Part shown: positions 1 through 4,985 of the stretch, one piece after another
Layout: each line of letters begins with the position of its first letter
Position numbering within the stretch: the stretch's first letter is position 1
Source: Phycisphaerales bacterium
GTDB lineage: Bacteria > Planctomycetota > Phycisphaerae > Sedimentisphaerales > Anaerobacaceae
Assembly (NCBI GenBank): GCA_003533825.1
Contig: DQCG01000702.1
Location: 15,186 to 22,312, forward strand
Direction of reading: 5' to 3'
DNA: 7,127 nucleotides
Program-made: the position numbers and the translations under genes
Notes under the pieces: model-generated
Told to the model about the DNA's origin: nothing
The model's input: only the letters and a program-made list of their open reading frames with translations
Databases searched by the model: none

Positions 1-570
1 GCAATGGCCGCCGTGGCAGCGAAGCTCGGCCTGCAATTTATGCCTCATAAGGACAGGTACATGCCCAAGCGCTATCGTTTCCTAGACAAACTTCGGCGAG
101 GCTCGAATCGCTACGCGTTCAATGTCCTCTCCGGCGGCTACCAGGGGCATGAAGTACTGCTGTTCGACTACCATTACAGAACCGGCTCCGGCAAGAACAC
201 ACACCACCACTACCTGTCGTTCTTTATACTCCACCTGCGGGTATCTTTTCCGGAGCTTATTATCGGCCCGGAGGGGATATTCTCGAAGATCGCCCAGGCC
301 GTCGGGTATGATGACATCGATTTCGAGTCGCATGAATTCAGCCGTAAGTTCTGCGTCCGCTCGAAGAATAAGAAATTCGCATACGATGTGTGCAACGCCA
401 GGATGATCGAGTATCTCCTGTCCAATTCCGATCTGAGCATAGAAATTGAGGACACGGCGCTGGCGGTCTCGTTCAACTCTAGGTTGTCGCCGGGGCAAAT
501 AGAACCGAATCTGAAACGACTCGTCACCGTCCGGTCCCTGCTGCCGGACTATCTGTTTACAGGGAGGTAA
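1..570 (+). CDS. Conserved protein of unknown function, 5'-partial, upstream of lemA
   Basis: I cannot name a function. The reading frame is open to the first base (codon GCA precedes the first ATG at 4), and the ATG at 4 has no room for a visible ribosome binding site, so the real start probably lies outside the window. About 189 residues are visible. Counting from the ATG, they include a basic stretch (KLRRGSNRYAFNVLSGGYQG, about 29-48), LLFDYHYRTGSGK (about 52-64), a hydrophobic segment LSFFILHLRVSFPEL, and an acidic motif YDDIDFESHEFSRKF (about 102-116) followed by FAYDVCNARMIEYLL. This resembles a family of uncharacterised proteins with an FDYxYxTGSGK motif that I recall beside LemA genes (from memory, not searched). 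No signal peptide or membrane segment is evident in the visible part, although the missing N-terminus could hold one. Its stop (568-570) sits inside the lemA ribosome binding region, 2 bp before the lemA ATG, so the two genes are probably translationally coupled. Confidence 0.8.
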   Translation, partial: AMAAVAAKLGLQFMPHKDRYMPKRYRFLDKLRRGSNRYAFNVLSGGYQGHEVLLFDYHYRTGSGKNTHHHYLSFFILHLRVSFPELIIGPEGIFSKIAQAVGYDDIDFESHEFSRKFCVRSKNKKFAYDVCNARMIEYLLSNSDLSIEIEDTALAVSFNSRLSPGQIEPNLKRLVTVRSLLPDYLFTGR

Positions 571-572
571 TT

Positions 573-1133
573 ATGGGGCCGCTGCTGATTGTAATCGGTG
601 TCGTCTTTTTTCTGCCGATCGTTTACGTTGTCCTGACGTACAATACGCTGGTCGCTCTGCGGAACCGCATTCGGGATGCGTGGGGGAATATCGACACGGA
701 GCTCAAGCGCCGGTACGATTTGATACCCAACCTGGTAGCCACGGTCAAAGGATACGCGGCGCATGAAAAGGAAATCTTCGATCGTGTCACTCAACTGCGT
801 GCTCAATGCCTGGCCAGCCGGGGAGCCGTTCAGCAGCAGGCCGCGAACGAAATCCAGTTGGTAGGCGCCCTTCAGCAGCTTTTAGGCGTTGTCGAGAACT
901 ATCCCCGGCTCAAAGCCGACCGGAATTTCCTGGAGCTGCAAAAGGAGCTGGTCAATACCGAGGACCGCATTCAGGCCGCCCGCCGTTTCTTCAACGGGAA
1001 CGTGCGCGACTATCGTAACAAGTGTGAAACCTTCCCGAGCAGTATCATCGCCGGGGCGTTTGGCTTTGAAAGAAAAGATTACTTCCAGGTAAGTCCATCC
1101 GTCCGCGAGGTGCCGGACGCGGATTTCGGTTAA
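573..1133 (+). CDS. lemA: LemA family membrane-anchored protein
   Basis: A complete 186-residue protein, the usual size for LemA. Residues 3-22 form one hydrophobic transmembrane helix at the N-terminus. The rest is a predicted helical bundle carrying the family signatures: LRNRIRDAWGNIDTELKRRY (29-48), DLIPNLVATVKGYAAHE (49-65), NYPRLKA (109-115), and EDRIQAARRFFNGNVRDYR (130-148). The C-terminus ends GAFGFERKDYFQ, also typical. LemA proteins are membrane proteins with a short N-terminal tail and a soluble helical domain; their biochemical role is poorly defined. The ATG is preceded by AGGGAGGT at 561-568, which overlaps the stop of the upstream gene, indicating an operon and coupled translation. 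The stop TAA (1131-1133) overlaps the stop of the convergent aromatic-biosynthesis gene. Family assignment is secure; function is not. Confidence 0.95.
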   Translation: MGPLLIVIGVVFFLPIVYVVLTYNTLVALRNRIRDAWGNIDTELKRRYDLIPNLVATVKGYAAHEKEIFDRVTQLRAQCLASRGAVQQQAANEIQLVGALQQLLGVVENYPRLKADRNFLELQKELVNTEDRIQAARRFFNGNVRDYRNKCETFPSSIIAGAFGFERKDYFQVSPSVREVPDADFG

Positions 1134-2224
1134 TCCTGCAACTGCCTTTTTACGGCTTGGGCATGAATTAGCTCGAATACGGCCTTGATGAATTCACCGT
1201 CCAGGTCAAGGTGCTTTGCTTTGGCTATGTGGTCCTTCAGAAGGTTCTCCCACCGGTTAATCTGAAGCACTGAGATACTGTGCTGCTGCTTGAGCTTGCC
1301 TATCTCCTCGACCCACCTGAACCGCTCGGCCAAGTCCTGCATGATTCGCGAATCCACGTGACTGATCTCGGTACGCAGGCGGGCTACTTTCGCCTTTACC
1401 TGTTTGTCCGTTATCGTTGTGTTTCGTGCCCTGAGCCTGTCGAGCAGCTCGATCAGTACTTTGGGCGTAATCTGCTGCTTCGAATCGCTCAACGCACTGT
1501 CGGGATCGATGTGAGTCTCTATCATGAGACCCTCGATACCCAAATCCAACGCAGTCTGGGAGATGGGTTCAATGTAATCCCGGCTGCCGCCTATGTGGCT
1601 CGGATCGCAAATAATCGGCAGGTTCGGGAGAAGCCTTTTCAGCTCGATAGGAATCCGCCAGTTCGGACTGTTGCGGTATTCCATCTCCACGAAAGTCGAG
1701 AAGCCCCGGTGTATGGCGGCGATTTTTTTTATGCCGGCTTGATACAACCTCTCGATCGCCCCCAGCCAGAGACCAAGCTCCGCATTGATGGGATTCTTCA
1801 CAAGAACCAGCACATCAACCCCTTTCAGGGCGTTGGCTATCTCCTGCACCATGAACGGGTTTACCGTCGTTCTCGCTCCGATCCAGAGGATGTCAACGTC
1901 ATTATCGAGACAAAGCTCGATATGGCGTGCGTTTGCTACTTCGGTCGTGGTCGGCAGAGAAGTCTCGGCCTTAACTGCCCTTAGCCATTTTAGGCCGACC
2001 TCGCCGACACCTTCAAAGCTGTTCGGGCGCGTACGGGGTTTCCACAGGCCGGCGCGAAAAACCTTCACATGGGGACTCTTCGCCAACTCTCGCGCGGTTG
2101 ATAGAACCTGCTGTTCGGACTCGGCGCTGCAGGGTCCCGCAATCACCCAGGGAATCCTGTCAAATTTCAACCAGGTCGAGATATCCGACAAATTTCGGCT
2201 TATTTTCTTCAAGTTCTCAGGCAT
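1130..2224 (-). CDS. Bifunctional DAHP synthase (type I-beta-like) / chorismate mutase (AroQ)
   Basis: A 364-residue cytoplasmic fusion. The N-terminal part (about 22-262) is 3-deoxy-D-arabino-heptulosonate 7-phosphate synthase, which condenses phosphoenolpyruvate with erythrose 4-phosphate as the first shikimate step. Visible motifs are AGPCSAES (29-36), RAGLWKPRTRPNSFEG (57-72), IGARTT (115-120), LVKNP (141-145), CDPSHIGG (206-213) and MIETHIDPDSALSD (234-247). Residues C32, H210, E236 and D247 match the spacing of the family metal ligands. The C-terminal part (about 270-364) is an all-helical AroQ chorismate mutase (chorismate to prephenate); R284, R301 and K312 have the spacing of its catalytic basic residues. 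There is no N-terminal ferredoxin-like regulatory domain of the Thermotoga type. The architecture and length match the Bacteroidetes/Prevotella fusion, where the mutase domain also mediates feedback inhibition by prephenate. Upstream in-frame codons run into a TAG with no alternative start, so ATG 2224 is favoured, although the nearest GAGG is 12 nt away, a long spacing. Confidence 0.95.
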   Translation of the reverse strand: MPENLKKISRNLSDISTWLKFDRIPWVIAGPCSAESEQQVLSTARELAKSPHVKVFRAGLWKPRTRPNSFEGVGEVGLKWLRAVKAETSLPTTTEVANARHIELCLDNDVDILWIGARTTVNPFMVQEIANALKGVDVLVLVKNPINAELGLWLGAIERLYQAGIKKIAAIHRGFSTFVEMEYRNSPNWRIPIELKRLLPNLPIICDPSHIGGSRDYIEPISQTALDLGIEGLMIETHIDPDSALSDSKQQITPKVLIELLDRLRARNTTITDKQVKAKVARLRTEISHVDSRIMQDLAERFRWVEEIGKLKQQHSISVLQINRWENLLKDHIAKAKHLDLDGEFIKAVFELIHAQAVKRQLQD

Positions 2225-2318
2225 TGATCTGCGAGGCCTCGAGACTAATACGGTTTTCTATGTTCCTAATCATAATATTTCACGAATAAAGCAACCATTC
2301 CGGACGTCCTGCATACAA

Positions 2319-2347
2319 ATTATAACTTGCAGCACGCTATAATTCAA
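2319..2347 (-). promoter_or_regulatory. Predicted sigma70-type promoter for the DAHP synthase/chorismate mutase gene
   Basis: On the minus strand, TTGAAT (2347-2342) is followed by a 17-nt spacer and a perfect TATAAT (2324-2319). The expected start of transcription is near 2312, leaving a leader of about 88 nt before the ATG at 2224. The -35 box matches 4 of 6 consensus bases, the -10 box 6 of 6, and the spacing is optimal. The leader contains the 10-bp palindrome CGAGGCCTCG at 2232-2241, overlapping the only GAGG upstream of the start. I found no leader peptide rich in aromatic codons that would suggest attenuation. This is a prediction from sequence alone. Confidence 0.55.
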
Positions 2348-2415
2348 TATCGGAGACTTTGCAGACAATATTGAGCAGATAATGGTATGTAATCGGTAAA
2401 ATCACTTTAATAAAA

Positions 2416-2444
2416 TTGCAATATCAAGATATTTTTGGTATTTT
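2416..2444 (+). promoter_or_regulatory. Weak candidate promoter for the exported methyltransferase
   Basis: TTGCAA (2416-2421), a 17-nt spacer and TATTTT (2439-2444) give a sigma70-like arrangement with 4 of 6 matches in each box. This would start transcription near 2451 and leave a leader of about 100 nt. The dyad AATATC-AA-GATATT (2420-2433) overlaps the -35 box and spacer, a typical repressor position. The match is weak in an AT-rich region and may be chance. Confidence 0.25.
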
Positions 2445-2553
2445 GGCGGGCCTGATAGTGACACGATGATTGTAGATGGTACTGCCTTGTGTGAAGTCTC
2501 GATTGAGAAGGACGGTTGAAATATTATTACTTCCCCATATTTAGGAGATCGTT

Positions 2554-3201
2554 ATGAAATGCTGTAGACTGTTGATTCTGGTTGTATGTATCACTCTGAT
2601 TGGTTTTAATGGGATTCTTGTGTATTCAGGCGAGCAAAACAAAAAGAGCGATGAGTTCCGCAATGAGTTTGTCAAGAACTTCCGCCGGACCGGTCTGAAC
2701 ACGACGGTCGGTGATGCCATGATGCTGCGGATTCTGGTCGAAAGCTCGGGAGCCAAACGCGGTATCGAAGTCGGATCGGCCAGCGGATTCGGAGCCATCA
2801 ACATGGGAATCGGCTTCGAGAGGACCGGCGGGCACCTTTACACGCTCGAAATCGATCCTCGAAGCGCCAAAGTGTGCCGGGATAATCTGCAGAAGGTCGG
2901 CCTGGAAAATACGGTGACCTGCATAGAAGGCGATGCCCTTAAGACGCTGCCGACGCTCGAAGGCGAATTCGATTTCGTTTTCATCGATGCTGTGAAACAG
3001 GATTACATGAAATATCTCAAACTGATTGAGCCGAAGCTCAAACCGGGCGCCGTGGTTGTAGGCGACAACGTGATTCGTTCCGCCAGGGCTATGAAGGATT
3101 TTCTGGATTATATCCAAAACAGTCCCGACTACGACACGGTCATTATCCGGGCCTCTATGGAGAAAAAGGACGGTATGTCGATAAGCTACAAAATCAGGTA
3201 A
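2554..3201 (+). CDS. Exported or membrane-anchored COMT-like SAM-dependent O-methyltransferase
   Basis: A 215-residue protein. After an N-terminal hydrophobic signal (residues 5-25, preceded by K2 and R5, possible cleavage VYS-GE after S25) comes a class I Rossmann methyltransferase of the cation-dependent catechol O-methyltransferase type. Motif I is GIEVGSASGFGAI (70-82); the acidic residue that holds the SAM ribose is E99 in TLEIDP; the adenine-side motif is IEGDAL (124-129). The metal and catalytic residues of the COMT-type family appear intact: D145 and K148 in FDFVFIDAVKQDY, and D171-N172 in VVGDNV. It should therefore bind SAM and Mg2+ and methylate a hydroxyl, but the substrate is unknown. 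There is no lipobox, since C12 follows Val. AGGAG at 2543-2547 lies 6 nt before the ATG and supports this start, so the signal is genuinely encoded. It appears monocistronic and is convergent with the Msr gene. Sequestration of a SAM-dependent enzyme outside the cytoplasm is odd; an inner-face membrane anchor is the alternative. Confidence 0.88.
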   Translation: MKCCRLLILVVCITLIGFNGILVYSGEQNKKSDEFRNEFVKNFRRTGLNTTVGDAMMLRILVESSGAKRGIEVGSASGFGAINMGIGFERTGGHLYTLEIDPRSAKVCRDNLQKVGLENTVTCIEGDALKTLPTLEGEFDFVFIDAVKQDYMKYLKLIEPKLKPGAVVVGDNVIRSARAMKDFLDYIQNSPDYDTVIIRASMEKKDGMSISYKIR

Positions 3202-3220
3202 TCTGTTCCCCGGCAGGCGG

Positions 3221-3285
3221 CCCTTCGGCTCCGCTCAGGGTGAAGAAAGGACTTTCTTCATGCCGAGCGAAGACGAGGCACGAGC
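3221..3285. repeat. REP-like palindromic intergenic element between convergent genes
   Basis: The gap after the methyltransferase stacks three short dyads: CCCT (3221-3224) with AGGG (3237-3240), enclosing CGG-CT-CCG; a strong one, TGAAGAAAG-GA-CTTTCTTCA at 3241-3260 (9 complementary positions per arm); and TGCC (3261-3264) with GGCA (3277-3280). A block beginning CCCTTCGGCTCCGCTCAGGG resembles dispersed repeats seen in many bacterial genomes, but only this one copy is visible, so repeat status is an inference. The central hairpin lies where a bidirectional terminator would be expected, but no run of T follows on either strand, so classic rho-independent termination is not supported. Confidence 0.4.
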
Positions 3286-3307
3286 TAAAATGGGGCATCG
3301 CCGGGAA

Positions 3308-4786
3308 TCAGAATATCTTTCTGTAAATATGGCAGTAAGGCGTCTTGCCGTTGTTTTTGTAGTAGTCCTGATGGTAGTTTTCAGCAGGCCAGAATTTTCC
3401 CTCCGGCGTTACTTCGGTTTTAACGTCGAAGCCTTTTTGCTTGAGCGTCTCGATTAGTTTCGTTGCGGCGTCCTTCTGCTTCTCGTCAAGGTAGAAAATG
3501 CCCGAGCGATATTGCGTTCCGATGTCGGGCCCCTGGCGATTCAACTGTGTAAAGTCGTGCGTCTCAAAAAACAGCCGGGCCAGTTCTTCATAGCTTGTTT
3601 TTGACGGATCGTAGATAACTTCGACCGCCTCGGCGTGACCGGTCTTGTCCGTGCACACCTGCTTATAGGTCGGATTGTCAACATTACCGCCGGTGTAGCC
3701 GACCGCTGTCGAGATAACGCCGGGGACCTTCTGGAGGTGATACTCCGTACCCCAGAAACAGCCCGAAGCCAAAATCGCCCGTTCGGTTCGGTTTTTTTCC
3801 GCCGGAGCGAAATCCATCGAGACCGAGTTCACACAATAGCGGGTATTCTTGGGCGTGTATCCCTCGCCGGTAAAGACGTGCCCGAGATGACCGCCGCAGT
3901 TGGTGCAGATGATTTCCGTCCGACGGCCGTCGGCGTCGGGCTGTTTTGTGACTGCCGCGGCCTTCTGGTCGTCAAAACTCGGCCAGCCGCACGATGACTT
4001 GAATTTGGAGGACGAATCGAACAGCTCTTCGCCGCAACGTTTGCAGGTATATACTCCTTCTTCGAAGTGCTTGTCGTATTTGCCCGTGAAAGGCCTTTCG
4101 GTTCCCTTATGAACGATAATCCGTTCTTCTTCGGGGGTTAGTTTGTTGTACATGGTCTTGTCCCCATAGAAAGCAATTTCATCCACAAAAATATCCGCCT
4201 GGAATTCTCTGCCCATGGCCGCGACGGCGATGCTTTTCAGCGTCCTGGTATTGAGCGGACTTTTCAGAGAATACGGCTTAAATAGTGTAAACGGAATCTT
4301 GATTTCCTGCCACTTTCGGTTTGTGGAAAAAACCGCCTGGTAGTACTGCCATGGCAGCCGTGTCTCTGCTGTTCGCAGGTTGACGGCATATGTTTGCCCA
4401 TTGCCCTTAACGTCGAGTTTAATGCCGGCGAACCGGCGAGCGTCAAAACTTCTGCCTTCCGGATTAAAGCTCGTTCTGGCCTGGATGAAACCGCCGTTAT
4501 TGGCCAGGGATACCGCGCCGGCCATGTGCACAGAAGAACGCTCATCTTCATTTACAAACTCGATTTTTCCGGATGAGTCTCCGCCCATTACCCGGTCGCT
4601 GACAAACTGCCAGTTGATGCCGAAACTTTTTTTCGAACCGGCTGAGGAAAAATCATCGATAATCATTGTTTTAAGCGGACTTTTAGCTTTATGCGGCGGA
4701 ACCAAAGTGCCGCCGATCGCGACGGCAACAAAAAGAAGTGCAAGCGGCAGCCATCGTGAAACAGTTGAGTGTGCTCTAAGTTTCAT
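3308..4786 (-). CDS. msrAB: Exported CIA30-MsrB-MsrA fusion, peptide methionine sulfoxide reductase
   Basis: A 492-residue, three-domain protein. Residues 11-29 are a hydrophobic signal peptide or anchor after K2/R4/R11. Residues about 42-207 match the CIA30 fold, with WQFVSDRVMGGDSSG (59-73), SLANNGGFIQAR (93-104), YYQAVF (148-153), WQEIKIPFTLF (159-169) and a C-terminal strand FVDEIAFYG. Residues about 213-328 are MsrB, which reduces methionine-R-sulfoxide: zinc cysteines C248/C251 and C294/C297, resolving C266 in SSCGWPSF, catalytic C318 in RYCVNS. Residues about 335-492 are MsrA, which reduces the S epimer: catalytic C343 in GCFWG, TGHAEAV (382-388), WPAENYHQDYY (466-476) and a probable resolving C485 in PYCH. 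All key cysteines are present, so both activities are likely, with thioredoxin-like electron supply from elsewhere. The frame stays open upstream to 5167, but ATG 4786 is chosen because a Shine-Dalgarno site and signal peptide follow there and the extension would overlap the sulfatase. It is divergent from the sulfatase. Confidence 0.93.
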   Translation of the reverse strand: MKLRAHSTVSRWLPLALLFVAVAIGGTLVPPHKAKSPLKTMIIDDFSSAGSKKSFGINWQFVSDRVMGGDSSGKIEFVNEDERSSVHMAGAVSLANNGGFIQARTSFNPEGRSFDARRFAGIKLDVKGNGQTYAVNLRTAETRLPWQYYQAVFSTNRKWQEIKIPFTLFKPYSLKSPLNTRTLKSIAVAAMGREFQADIFVDEIAFYGDKTMYNKLTPEEERIIVHKGTERPFTGKYDKHFEEGVYTCKRCGEELFDSSSKFKSSCGWPSFDDQKAAAVTKQPDADGRRTEIICTNCGGHLGHVFTGEGYTPKNTRYCVNSVSMDFAPAEKNRTERAILASGCFWGTEYHLQKVPGVISTAVGYTGGNVDNPTYKQVCTDKTGHAEAVEVIYDPSKTSYEELARLFFETHDFTQLNRQGPDIGTQYRSGIFYLDEKQKDAATKLIETLKQKGFDVKTEVTPEGKFWPAENYHQDYYKNNGKTPYCHIYRKIF

Positions 4787-4793
4787 ATTCGGA

Positions 4794-4800
4794 TTTCCTG
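4794..4800 (-). promoter_or_regulatory. Ribosome binding site that sets the CIA30-MsrB-MsrA start
   Basis: On the minus strand, CAGGAAA (4800-4794) contains AGGA 9 nt before the ATG at 4786-4784. It argues for this start rather than the longer open frame reaching 5167, whose extra 127 residues would cover the divergent promoters and the beginning of the sulfatase gene and show no recognisable domain. Confidence 0.65.
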
Positions 4801-4808
4801 ATTTTCTT

Positions 4809-4862
4809 AACAAAAGTCTTTGTTGTCTAATACTACCAATCGGCAGGATTTGTTTGAACAAA
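4809..4862. promoter_or_regulatory. Paired AACAAA/TTTGTT dyads, candidate operator
   Basis: Two perfect hexamer dyads lie in the leader and promoter zone of the Msr gene: AACAAA-N4-TTTGTT at 4809-4824 and TTTGTT-TG-AACAAA at 4849-4862. The two TTTGTT copies start 30 bp apart, about three helical turns. A further AACAAA lies at 4916-4921, near the sulfatase promoter. The right-hand dyad covers the weak -35 box of the msr promoter candidate. This is a candidate binding site for an unidentified regulator; the region is AT-rich, so chance cannot be excluded. Confidence 0.35.
4830..4858 (-). promoter_or_regulatory. Weak candidate promoter for the CIA30-MsrB-MsrA gene
   Basis: Minus-strand TTCAAA (4858-4853), a 17-nt spacer and TAGTAT (4835-4830) give 4 of 6 consensus matches in each box. 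The start would fall near 4823, giving a leader of about 37 nt that includes the AACAAA-N4-TTTGTT dyad. The spacing is good but both boxes are poor; treat as tentative. Confidence 0.25.
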
Positions 4863-4903
4863 AATACCGATCTTTCATGCTCTCCGCCCATGCCGTAAAT
4901 CCG

Positions 4904-4932
4904 TTGCCGGGACCGAACAAATTTGGTATATT
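4904..4932 (+). promoter_or_regulatory. Predicted sigma70-type promoter for the sulfatase operon
   Basis: TTGCCG (4904-4909), a 17-nt spacer and TATATT (4927-4932) match 4 of 6 and 5 of 6 consensus bases. Transcription would begin near 4939, leaving a leader of about 47 nt before the ATG at 4986. A dyad TATTC-ATAC-GAATA (4929-4942) covers the -10 end and start point, and a second short dyad CGGC-AA-GCCG lies at 4953-4962 in the leader; either could be an operator. The translation signal is strong, AGGAGG at 4975-4980, 5 nt before the ATG. Confidence 0.45.
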
Positions 4933-4985
4933 CATACGAATAAAATTTAACCCGGCAAGCCGAATTAAAAACGCAGGAGGAATAA

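Larger units (their letters stand above)
2225..2553. other. AT-rich divergent intergenic region between DAHPS-CM and the exported methyltransferase
   Basis: This 329-bp stretch has no credible gene. It is clearly richer in A+T than the flanking coding DNA. It holds the leftward promoter described above and a weak rightward promoter candidate. It also contains several symmetric elements: CAATAT at 2345-2350 paired with ATATTG at 2368-2373 (inverted, 17-nt gap), the palindrome CAATATTG at 2366-2373, the dyad AATATC-AA-GATATT at 2420-2433, and CGAGGCCTCG at 2232-2241. These could be operator sites, but AT-rich DNA produces such symmetry by chance. The part from about 2450 to 2540 shows nothing I recognise. 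No rho-independent terminator or riboswitch could be identified by eye. Confidence 0.6.

Noticed and set aside
82..498. 138-residue minus-strand open frame opposite the first gene
   Set aside because: It is fully contained in the coherent plus-strand coding region that is coupled to lemA, and shows no domain.
1431..1450. CCCTGAGCCTGTCGAG block resembling common dispersed intergenic repeats
   Set aside because: It lies inside the DAHPS-CM coding sequence and encodes part of the link to the mutase domain (LLDRLRARN); the similarity is most likely chance.
1280..1984. 234-residue open frame on the plus strand opposite the DAHPS-CM gene
   Set aside because: It is antisense to conserved catalytic motifs of the DAHP synthase, and its translation resembles no family I know.
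2562..2589. Cys3, Cys4 and Cys12 of the methyltransferase as a lipoprotein lipobox
   Set aside because: The residue before Cys12 is Val rather than Gly/Ala/Ser, and Cys3 and Cys4 are too close to the N-terminus, so it does not fit a lipobox.
3242..3259. Hairpin GAAGAAAG-GA-CTTTCTTC as a rho-independent terminator
   Set aside because: The stem is AT-rich with a very small loop, and no T-run follows on either strand. It is kept only as part of a possible repeat.
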